Shown here one piece after another: positions 43,487-50,492 of a DNA stretch of 64,000 nt. The first letter of the stretch is position 1. Each line of letters begins with the position of its first letter. Origin of the DNA: an uncultured Bacteroidales bacterium (GTDB lineage: Bacteria; Bacteroidota; Bacteroidia; Bacteroidales; Paludibacteraceae); NCBI GenBank assembly GCA_944321895.1, contig CALUNA010000012.1, forward strand, positions 1 through 64,000, given 5' to 3'. The notes under the pieces are model-generated. The model made no database searches, was not told where the DNA came from, and saw nothing but the letters and a program-made list of their open reading frames with translations. A program made the position numbers and the translations under genes.

Positions 43487-45055
43487 CTACGAATTACCAT
43501 TAATAAAGTCAATTAGTTTAGAGCCCAAATATCGGGTATTCCACGATTCATCAAACTGAAACACATTTTTTTCAGCCACTTCACGTAAAGCAGCTAATGT
43601 ATTCTTAAAGCGCTGCATCTTATCCCCCTCCATCCAATAAACATGAATTGAATTATTGCAATCCTGTACGATTAGATATTGCAGAAAAACAGCTCTCTTT
43701 TTCTCTATTATTGGCAATGAGTTCCCGTCAACAACAGTCAATTTACCAGCATCTATGTTTGTCGATTGTTTCTTTTCAACTTGAGGAGTCTTCTTTTTGT
43801 TTGCATATACAGGTTGAATATTTGTAACTTCTACATCCTCTTTCTGTGTTTGTACATCTGATAAGCTTACTTTCTTCATCTGCAAAGTAGAAACAAAACG
43901 CCTTTTCATCTCATCATACAAATCATTATTGTATTTTTGCGTATGCTTTTGGATTGCCATGATAAACTCACGCAGATATACATCATCCAACTCTTTGTTT
44001 TTCAAAAAATCGTATACCTCACTATAAAACACCTTGACATATTTATCACCTTTTTCATAAGGCTTCAAATCAATATCATTATGATCCGGTATAAGCAAGC
44101 AGCAACTCAGTTTTTTGTTTGGATATTCCTTTGTTGCATATTCAAAGTATTTAGCTAACTGTGTATATTCATTCTCTTTTGATGTACGTGTAAAAACACG
44201 GCCATTTATATGAGAATTGATTTTATTTTCCACCACTATCACATTATGTTCATCTCGAATAAGCAGGTCTATATTCTTTTCCGTCTCTCGAATAACCTCA
44301 AATTGTTCAGACAAAATCAAAGCAGGATTCTTTTTTCGAATAAATTCCACTAATAAACTGGGATATTTACGCATAAAATAAGCCAAAGCATTCGAGAATG
44401 CCAACTCACTATCTGCAATTCCACATATATCAAAGAAATTAGTTGCCCGTATTTCTACTTTACTATCCTCAACGCCTTCCACATTCTCACCCCAAAGAGT
44501 AGAATCTGACAAGAAAGCCTGCAATGCAAAAAAGTCATCTGGAGTAGTCTCATCAATATATTGTTTCAAAGACGCCTTTGCCTGATTGTTTTGAGTCAAT
44601 ACAATAACGTTCTCACCCCCATTGTCTTCCACATAAGAAATGTAACATGTCCTTTTAGGACGCATAACACTCTCCGCCTTAAATGTAATACAAATATCCT
44701 GTTGACGTTTATTGCTTTCAAACAACACATGTAAAGGAATGCCTCCATAAGTAATATTATGCTGACAAATATACTCTCTTTGTTCTTTACCAGACTGCCC
44801 CACCTTATACACATCAGTAATACCTTCTGCTTTTCCTAAAACTTCCAACATTCTTTTACCAGGGACGGTCCTAACCAAAACAACACATTGAACCTTACCT
44901 GTATGAGCAATAGAGAAAGTACCTGCCTGCTGTAAATAGATATAATGACAACCATTATCCGATTTGTACAAATTGATAATTTCATGACCGAGATTATCAT
45001 TGAGATAATCTCCATTATACATCCGATTAAGTACTATTTCTCCTTGATTGAACAT
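43487..45055 (-). CDS. PD-(D/E)XK nuclease with C-terminal KGALRE-like domain
   Basis: 522 residues. The central part matches the PDDEXK_4/20-like nuclease fold: SELAFSNALAYFMRKYPSLL, catalytic NIDLLIRDEHNVIVVENKIN (Asp...Glu-x-Lys, about 262-281), then YTQLAKYFEYATKEYPNKKL with the Gln-containing helix. Residues 1-180 are unassigned. Residues about 462-522 are a diverged KGALRE-type domain (LIVQDCNNSIHVYWM, TLAALREVAEKNVFQFD, WNTRYLGSKLIDFI). First large gene of the unit A operon; it may be the DNA-directed effector. Confidence 0.75.
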   Translation of the reverse strand: MFNQGEIVLNRMYNGDYLNDNLGHEIINLYKSDNGCHYIYLQQAGTFSIAHTGKVQCVVLVRTVPGKRMLEVLGKAEGITDVYKVGQSGKEQREYICQHNITYGGIPLHVLFESNKRQQDICITFKAESVMRPKRTCYISYVEDNGGENVIVLTQNNQAKASLKQYIDETTPDDFFALQAFLSDSTLWGENVEGVEDSKVEIRATNFFDICGIADSELAFSNALAYFMRKYPSLLVEFIRKKNPALILSEQFEVIRETEKNIDLLIRDEHNVIVVENKINSHINGRVFTRTSKENEYTQLAKYFEYATKEYPNKKLSCCLLIPDHNDIDLKPYEKGDKYVKVFYSEVYDFLKNKELDDVYLREFIMAIQKHTQKYNNDLYDEMKRRFVSTLQMKKVSLSDVQTQKEDVEVTNIQPVYANKKKTPQVEKKQSTNIDAGKLTVVDGNSLPIIEKKRAVFLQYLIVQDCNNSIHVYWMEGDKMQRFKNTLAALREVAEKNVFQFDESWNTRYLGSKLIDFINGNS

Positions 45056-45076
45056 GTCTCATTGAAATTTCTTATC

Positions 45077-45250
45077 TTATCTTCTCTTCCGTTTTTTTCC
45101 TGTTGCTGCATTCAAAACAGAAGCCCCTATCTTGCGTTCCAATCCTTGGCGGGTAGTGGGTATGCCCGTCTTGCGGGCAATTTTGGTTTTAAGGCCGGAA
45201 ATGCCGACTGCTCTCGAAAGAGAAAAAGAAAGTCCTTTAATCAATCCCAT
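45077..45250 (-). CDS. 57-residue basic small protein opening the unit A operon
   Basis: From ATG at 45250: MGLIKGLSFSLSRAVGISGL, KTKIARKTGIPTTRQGLERK, then IGASVLNAATGKKRKRR and stop. Very basic, with no membrane helix. It starts 75 bases downstream of a TTTG-N20-TTATTTTG promoter and ends 21 bases before the nuclease gene. The GISGLK.KI.R.TGIP.T..G..RK.G pattern is one I associate with tiny proteins encoded beside such loci in other bacteria, but I cannot name the family. Good coding periodicity and exact operon position make it likely real. Confidence 0.65.
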   Translation of the reverse strand: MGLIKGLSFSLSRAVGISGLKTKIARKTGIPTTRQGLERKIGASVLNAATGKKRKRR

Positions 45251-45324
45251 GGTAAAGCCGATTAATAATTCTTGTCAATGTCACATTATAAAAGGTCAGA
45301 GACCCTCTTGTTTTTAAGATTTTA

Positions 45325-45373
45325 CAAAATAAAAGTATTCTATTAATTTTTGCAAAGTTCTTTTTGGTTCTTA
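45325..45373 (-). promoter_or_regulatory. promoter and decamer operator of the unit A operon
   Basis: On the minus strand: two phased decamers AGAACCAAAA-AGAACTTTGC (45372-45353), whose end is the -33 TTTG (45356-45353), then exactly 20 bases, then TTATTTTG (45332-45325). The leader to the ATG at 45250 is about 70 bases. The rest of the 343-base gap 45251-45593 shows only a 22-codon plus-strand fragment (45529-45597) of no clear meaning. Confidence 0.75.
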
Positions 45374-45593
45374 TTTTTATCGGTATGGAGATTATATATG
45401 GAAAGGTTATAAGGGTGTGTTTGTATATTGTTGGTGTATAATATGTTATGGCTATATTGGGATTGTTGTTTGCCTGCAAGAAAACGGCATATCAACAACA
45501 AACGACTGAAAAATTACAACAATAATCAATGAAAAAAAAGAAACAACAAGAAACGAAATGGCATAAAACGGTGCTTGATGGAAATGAAGCCAC

Positions 45594-46229
45594 TTAGCGT
45601 GCAAATTCATCACGCAAGGTTTCAAGCGTTAGCACCAATGCCTTTTGCATAGCCTCCATATTCAGCGTTGCATTTGCTGCTGAGAGTCTGGCAATTCCAG
45701 GGACATGGATGAAGCCTGCTTTCACAGGCAGTTCTTTCACGGTGATATAATGCAATGTGCTATACATCAAATGGTTGCACACATAGGTGCCAGCACTGTC
45801 GGACAGGCTTACGGGTATGCCATGCGATTGCAATGTATGGAATATATCAAAAATTGGCAAGGTGGAAGCATATTGTCTTTGTCCTGCCGGAGAAATGACA
45901 AGATTCTGTGGACGATATCCTTCATTATCCGGTTGTCTGGCGTCGGCTATATTGACTGCCACACGCTCCAAAGAAAAAGTATCTCGAGAAGATGCCTGCC
46001 CCAGACTAACAACGAAATCCGGTCGCAGTTCATCTATTTTCTGTAGGAGAATCTCCACTGAGGCTTTAAAAGCAACGGGAAGCAAAAGTTTTGTTAGCGC
46101 CATGCCCGGCAATCCGGGTATGGATGCAACTACCTCCCATGAGGTATTGACATTACATTGCCCGAAAGGTTCGAAACCCGTTAACAATATGTTGGGACCA
46201 ACTGTTACTGAGGCTGGCATACGGCACAA
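45594..46229 (-). CDS. pcp: pyroglutamyl-peptidase I
   Basis: 211 residues of peptidase family C15: ILLTGFEPFGQCNVNTSWEV at the start, the active-site Glu segment ERVAVNIADAR, nucleophile Cys in DSAGTYVCNHLMYSTL and the His in KAGFIHVPG. It removes N-terminal pyroglutamate from peptides in the cytoplasm. It begins 2 bases after the Sel1-repeat gene stops and ends the 49105-45594 operon. Alternative start at 46220. Its presence in this regulon suggests handling of a pyroglutamyl peptide. Confidence 0.88.
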   Translation of the reverse strand: MCRMPASVTVGPNILLTGFEPFGQCNVNTSWEVVASIPGLPGMALTKLLLPVAFKASVEILLQKIDELRPDFVVSLGQASSRDTFSLERVAVNIADARQPDNEGYRPQNLVISPAGQRQYASTLPIFDIFHTLQSHGIPVSLSDSAGTYVCNHLMYSTLHYITVKELPVKAGFIHVPGIARLSAANATLNMEAMQKALVLTLETLRDEFAR

Positions 46230-46231
46230 GA

Positions 46232-47695
46232 TTACAAATCGCCGTTTTTTTTCATTTCCATTTCTATGGAATCATTAATGGCTTTGAGTGTTTCCAGTGA
46301 CTTTAAATCACCGCTCTCGGCAGCTTTGGTGTAGTAATAGATGGCCGACTGCAGGTTTTTTGCAGTACCAGTTCCTTCTTCATAACAACGCCCTAATCTG
46401 TATTGTGCCGGGGTGATTCCCCTGTCGGATGCTATTTGGAGCAACTCCAAGGCCGCTGCATAATCCTGCGGCACGCCATGCCCTTCCAAAAAACAATTGG
46501 CCAACAGGAAAAAGGCGTAGTCATCGTCGAGCTGGGTGGCATCAAAATAGCCTTGGGCCGCCAGTTCCTGATTCTGTTCAACGCCTCTGCCAAAATAATA
46601 ACAGTCAGCCAGACAGCGGATAGCTTCCGGATGCTGTTTGGCGGCCGCTTTTGTGTAATGTTCAACTGCTTTTTCGTATTGGCCGTCTTCTTTGTAGCAG
46701 GTTGCCAGTAAATAATCAAACTTTGGATTGTCCAAATGTGTACCTTTTTCAAACCAGAAAATGGCCTTTTTCAGATCTTTTGGAACGATATTGCCAGTCA
46801 TATAAATGATACCCAAGTTATTGATGGCCGTTGCATTCCCTTGCTCGGCGGCCTTGGCGTACCAATAAATAGCCTTATCCGGTTCCTGTTTTCTTGCTAT
46901 TCCCATTGCATAGGCCTGTGCAATGGCAAGCTGTGCCTTTTCGTTGCCCAAATAGGCATCGTGCAGGGTTTGCCGGTAATATTCCTGAACATCTTTGTTA
47001 TATTCTTCCCATTCGTACAAACGGGCTAATTCTGCTTGTGCCTTGCCTGATTTTTTGTACCAATATGCAGCTTTCTGTAAGTCGGGTACACAACCATTTC
47101 CTTCCGAATAGCATACACCTAGGTTAAACTGCGCATTCTTGTCGCCCTGGTTGGCTGCTTTCGTAAACCATTTGATGGCTTCGGAAAAATCAAGAGGTGC
47201 TCCTGTTCCGTTATAATAACAGGAAGCAAGGTTATATTGTGCCTCTACCATTCCTGCCTCTGCCGCTTTTTTATACAGTTCTACAGCTTTCTGGGGATTT
47301 TCCTTGAGTCCCCTGCCATGGAAATAACAATTGGCCAATTCAAATTGGGCACTGGCTAATCCTTGTTCAGCAGCTTTGGTATACCAATATACTGTATTCA
47401 GTTTGTCTTGCCTCACTCCTTTCCCGTCCTTGTAGCAGTTGCCCAGAAGAAGTTGTGCCTGTGCATTCCCTTTCTCGGCGGCTTTTGTGGCCCAATATAC
47501 GGCCTTTTCAAAATCTTGCCCGACCCGTTGTCCCGTATAATAGGAGTAGGCCAAATAATATTGGGAAGCAACATTGCCTGCATTGCCTCGCTCTATAATA
47601 GCCGAGACAGGAAGTTCTTCCAACGTAAAACCTTGTGCGTGGCTTTGGGTGAAAGACAAAAAAGACATTAAAAAGAGTATCCACTTATTTTTCAT
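46232..47695 (-). CDS. exported Sel1-like repeat protein
   Basis: 487 residues: signal peptide (WILFLMSFLSFTQSHA) followed by about eleven Sel1-like repeats of 36 residues (for example AQFELANCYFHGRGLKENPQ, KAVELYKKAAEAGMVEAQYN). Such alpha-solenoids bind proteins; Sel1 proteins in bacteria often take part in envelope or toxin-related complexes. Located in the periplasm or at the outer membrane. Second gene of the lipoprotein-Sel1-pcp operon. Confidence 0.9.
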   Translation of the reverse strand: MKNKWILFLMSFLSFTQSHAQGFTLEELPVSAIIERGNAGNVASQYYLAYSYYTGQRVGQDFEKAVYWATKAAEKGNAQAQLLLGNCYKDGKGVRQDKLNTVYWYTKAAEQGLASAQFELANCYFHGRGLKENPQKAVELYKKAAEAGMVEAQYNLASCYYNGTGAPLDFSEAIKWFTKAANQGDKNAQFNLGVCYSEGNGCVPDLQKAAYWYKKSGKAQAELARLYEWEEYNKDVQEYYRQTLHDAYLGNEKAQLAIAQAYAMGIARKQEPDKAIYWYAKAAEQGNATAINNLGIIYMTGNIVPKDLKKAIFWFEKGTHLDNPKFDYLLATCYKEDGQYEKAVEHYTKAAAKQHPEAIRCLADCYYFGRGVEQNQELAAQGYFDATQLDDDYAFFLLANCFLEGHGVPQDYAAALELLQIASDRGITPAQYRLGRCYEEGTGTAKNLQSAIYYYTKAAESGDLKSLETLKAINDSIEMEMKKNGDL

Positions 47696-47724
47696 GATGA
47701 AATGTTTTTTTTTTAGTTCACAAA

Positions 47725-49035
47725 TTATAATGGCATATCCACTACGGTGTATTCTGCCTGGAAATATTCGGTAACCGGAATGGCTGCAACAGCCTCAATC
47801 CATATATAGGTGGTATAGCGCATGCGTGCGTTTTCAAATCCGAGATAGATGGTACGAAGCCCTTGGGTGGGAATGCGTCCGTTGCATGATTGTGTCCCCA
47901 TGGTAGAATAATCAACATTATACCTTAGTTCGGATGTGGATTCTCCATTCTGGAACTGTCTTGCCTGTGCAGGGTCGGCAAACACATACATGTCACAATA
48001 GACATCCTCTTCACGTAAAGGCCTGTTGTCATCCAGCAGTTGGGAAAGCAGCCCTATGCCTCTTTGTGATTCATAGAGCGGCAATCCCAGGAAACGTATT
48101 TTGCGATAAGATGTGGACATGTTGTCATAAAACTCTCCATCGGCACTACGTGCCTGTTCGCTTGTAGAGATACGCAGGCTATACATGACGTCGGTTGCAC
48201 CTTTCGGTATCTGTAAGGCTACTACGGCACGGCTATTACCTGAGAAAACCGATTTGAACTGGCTTCGAAGGGTAAATGAACGCGGTTCGTCAAAGATATT
48301 TCTCATATCAATCCCTTTTGCCGACAAAACGCGGAACCCTCCTTTTTTGCCTTCCACTATTTCTGTTTTGACCAATTGGGGGTGCATGTACCGTTCCACA
48401 GTTGGCGCAGAATAAACAATGTCCAATGATGCGTATTGGGTTGTGCGCGGATCTACTTCTACCAGATAAATGGCTTTGTTTTTAATAGGCAAACTGTCCT
48501 CGATTGTGGTTCTTCCTATATAGGACTTAACCATAGAACGGCTGTCGGCGTTATAAATGCGGACATCGCATGGCTTCTCCATGTAAATGTTGAATTTCAG
48601 TACATCACCTTTATGCAGATAGACTGGAAAACTTTCGATTGCTTCCATTAGATAGTCGTCTTTTTCCATAACTACCAACACCTGGTTTTTGACAATGTCT
48701 TGCATGGCCGTATCTATTGCGGAACATAAAGCATGCGTCCTGTCTTTAAGTTGCTGACATAATGCGATTGCCGTCGAATCCATATCCATGGGGTTATAAT
48801 CATAATGCAGATCTTGTCTTGCATTCCATAGTTTTCTTTGTTCCGACAAATCTGCCAGATAAATTCCATCCAGTGTCCTTTCCATTTCTTGTACCTGTAC
48901 CAACGTGCTGTCAAAACGGGTTCTTTCCGCTTCCGGCATTTTGGGCTTGCCATTATTGACACAAGTCGTCATAAGAACCAATGTCATGGATATTAATACA
49001 AATGGTTTTGTCATATCATTAATCAAATTATTCAT
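47725..49035 (-). CDS. lipoprotein of unknown function
   Basis: 436 residues. Lipoprotein signal FVLISMTLVLMTTC (Cys near residue 25); helical region 30-120 (MPEAERTRFDSTLVQVQEME), then mixed beta segments such as VLKFNIYMEKPCDVRIYNAD and FRVLSAKGIDMRNIF. No family recognised. The start codon overlaps the stop of a 25-codon upstream ORF (ATGAATAA), so it is probably translated by re-initiation. Start at 49014 is an alternative. First full gene of the operon running to pcp. Confidence 0.75.
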   Translation of the reverse strand: MNNLINDMTKPFVLISMTLVLMTTCVNNGKPKMPEAERTRFDSTLVQVQEMERTLDGIYLADLSEQRKLWNARQDLHYDYNPMDMDSTAIALCQQLKDRTHALCSAIDTAMQDIVKNQVLVVMEKDDYLMEAIESFPVYLHKGDVLKFNIYMEKPCDVRIYNADSRSMVKSYIGRTTIEDSLPIKNKAIYLVEVDPRTTQYASLDIVYSAPTVERYMHPQLVKTEIVEGKKGGFRVLSAKGIDMRNIFDEPRSFTLRSQFKSVFSGNSRAVVALQIPKGATDVMYSLRISTSEQARSADGEFYDNMSTSYRKIRFLGLPLYESQRGIGLLSQLLDDNRPLREEDVYCDMYVFADPAQARQFQNGESTSELRYNVDYSTMGTQSCNGRIPTQGLRTIYLGFENARMRYTTYIWIEAVAAIPVTEYFQAEYTVVDMPL

Positions 49036-49105
49036 TTTCTAATCTTTTTCTTTTTTCTTCAATCAATGGGTCTATTTTCTTTTCCAAAGCATCCTGCTTT
49101 TTCAT
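49028..49105 (-). CDS. 25-residue leader ORF coupled to the lipoprotein gene
   Basis: MKKQDALEKKIDPLIEEKRK plus RLENE, stop overlapping the lipoprotein start. The frame stays open upstream for 12 codons (WFVYPNTGTHYL) without a start, so it may also be the tail of a lost gene. Either way it seems to couple ribosomes into the lipoprotein gene. Confidence 0.4.
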   Translation of the reverse strand: MKKQDALEKKIDPLIEEKRKRLENE

Positions 49106-49135
49106 GAGATAGTGAGTTCCCGTGTTGGGATATAC

Positions 49136-49152
49136 GAACCATTATATGGTTC
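49136..49152. repeat. palindrome GAACCAT-TAT-ATGGTTC in the leader
   Basis: A 7-bp inverted repeat with a 3-base centre, made from two opposed GAACC sites, lying between the -7 box (49169) and the leader ORF. Possibly a further regulator site. Confidence 0.55.
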
Positions 49153-49168
49153 ATTAATTATTGATTTG

Positions 49169-49217
49169 CAAATTTAAGCATGCTGTAATGACCAACCAAA
49201 ATTCTTTTTGGTTCATA
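49169..49217 (-). promoter_or_regulatory. promoter and decamer operator of the lipoprotein-Sel1-pcp operon
   Basis: Minus strand: TGAACCAAAA-AGAATTTTGG decamers (49216-49197), -33 TTGG (49199-49196), 19 bases, perfect -7 TAAATTTG (49176-49169). Same layout as the divergent regulator promoter 270 bases away. Confidence 0.7.
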
Positions 49218-49441
49218 TCTGTGAGGAATGCAAACCTAAAATGCTTGTTTTTAGCAGGGAGGGGATGTGATTTTTCGTAATCCGACAAAAACGTGATCGG
49301 TTTTGATTGGATATGCAAGGCGAAACGATTGGAGTTTCAGCAAAAAACACGTGAATAGAAGCTGCGGGTTGGTTGATATGGCAACGCTAAATTGCAAATG
49401 TAAGGTAAAAGGCAACAACATCCAAACACATCGGATAGCAA

Positions 49442-49527
49442 GACCCAAAAAGAACCAATATGAACCAACATGAACCAATAAGAACCAAACAAATGCTTGG
49501 CAAGAGAATGGAATTTTAGCAATTTTG
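49442..49527 (+). promoter_or_regulatory. five phased decamers and promoter of regulator 1
   Basis: AGACCCAAAA, AGAACCAATA, TGAACCAACA, TGAACCAATA and AGAACCAAAC follow one another in exact 10-base steps (cores at 49442, 49452, 49462, 49472, 49482), on one face of the helix. Directly after come TTGG (49497-49500), 19 bases and CAATTTTG (49520-49527). The 430-base gap 49106-49546 holds this, the opposed promoter and no further gene I can support. Confidence 0.75.
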
Positions 49528-49546
49528 TAATTTGAAAAGAAAAAGA

Positions 49547-50149
49547 ATGGACAAAAAGAGCCCTGAAATAACAGAACTACGACATAGAATAGAACTTTCT
49601 ATTAATCGTAAGGTCAAAACTCCGACTGATTTTGATTATCTTTCTGGGGCCGTGTGGGAACAATTGCACGAAACTATTAGCACGAGTACCTTAAAACGCC
49701 TATGGGGTTATGTGGACGGTGCTTCGCGAACGCGTAACAGTACTCTAAATCTATTGTCCAGGTTTATCGGTTATGGTGATTGGGATGATTTTTTAAAAGA
49801 GCTGGATAACGAAAATGATGTCCAATCAGAAATGATATTGACACAACACATAGAGAGCCAGCACTTGAAAGAGGGGGATATGATTGAGGTGGGCTGGCAG
49901 CCTAACCGCCATTGCCTGTTCCGCTATATGGGAAACCGTACATTTGTTGTGGAAAAAGCAAGCAATTCGAAGTTGAGGGTTGGTAACACGTTTATGTGCA
50001 GCCTTTTTGTTTTTGGAGAACCGCTTTATATTGAGAACCTTATCCAGGAGGGACATCCTCCCATAGCTTTTGTTGTTGGTAACAAAAATGGCCTCACGCT
50101 GCTGGAGCTTGTCAAGTCTGGTTCGACAAGCCATGAAGATATGCGGTGA
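49547..50149 (+). CDS. putative regulator 1 (paralogue of 56519-57121)
   Basis: 200 residues. N-terminal helical domain with a pattern I know from many Bacteroidetes regulators of unknown target: SPEITELRHRIELSINRKVK, TPTDFDYLSGAVWEQLHETI, STSTLKRLWGYVDG, STLNLLSRFIGYGDWDDFL. The C-terminal half is a beta-rich sensor-like domain (DMIEVGWQPNRHCLFRYMGN, LLELVKSGSTSHEDMR). About two thirds identical to regulator 2 along its whole length. ATG at 49547 is chosen over TTG at 49532 because the paralogue starts there. Divergent from the operon it probably controls, and preceded by phased decamers. Confidence 0.7.
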   Translation: MDKKSPEITELRHRIELSINRKVKTPTDFDYLSGAVWEQLHETISTSTLKRLWGYVDGASRTRNSTLNLLSRFIGYGDWDDFLKELDNENDVQSEMILTQHIESQHLKEGDMIEVGWQPNRHCLFRYMGNRTFVVEKASNSKLRVGNTFMCSLFVFGEPLYIENLIQEGHPPIAFVVGNKNGLTLLELVKSGSTSHEDMR

Positions 50150-50231
50150 TTGTCCGTGTCGTAAACTGGCAGAGCAGCCGCTGGCAAATGGTTGTTGAAC
50201 CATGTTTTTTGTTTTTTTTCAATACTTTCAT

Positions 50232-50487
50232 GTGCGGCAATTCCGCAGCCTGTTGTTGCATAAACAGTCGTGCAAGGCATTTCAGATAAGGTTCCATACT
50301 TCCGGCATTTTTTAATTAGCATTTGCAAATGTACGTGTTTTTTTGTGTTTGTCATAGAAAGGGTGGGGGATTGTTTTGTAAAGCTGGCATAGCTATGGGC
50401 TAATGTGGGCTGATTCATAAAAACAGGATTCAGTCATAAAACTTACAACTGAATCCTGTTTCCATTTACACAAAATCTTGGACAGTG
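50232..50487. repeat. direct repeat R2: displaced addB 5' end, promoter and terminator
   Basis: Near-identical to R1 (35370-35626). It would encode MEPYLKCLARLFMQQQAAELPH before diverging, so it is a stranded addB fragment. It separates unit A from unit B. The 343-base gap 50150-50492 contains only this repeat and an 80-base spacer that also recurs after regulator 2. Confidence 0.92.
50418..50459 (-). terminator. terminator of the unit B operon
   Basis: Minus-strand ACAGGATTCAGT and ACTGAATCCTGT form a perfect 12-bp stem, then TTTTTAT. Better conserved than its R1 counterpart. Confidence 0.88.
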
Positions 50488-50492
50488 CCTTG

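Noticed and set aside
35628-45250. Type VI secretion or Zorya system
   Set aside because: No sheath, VgrG, ZorA-like MotA homologue or ZorC-E genes; only the OmpA-domain protein recalls ZorB.
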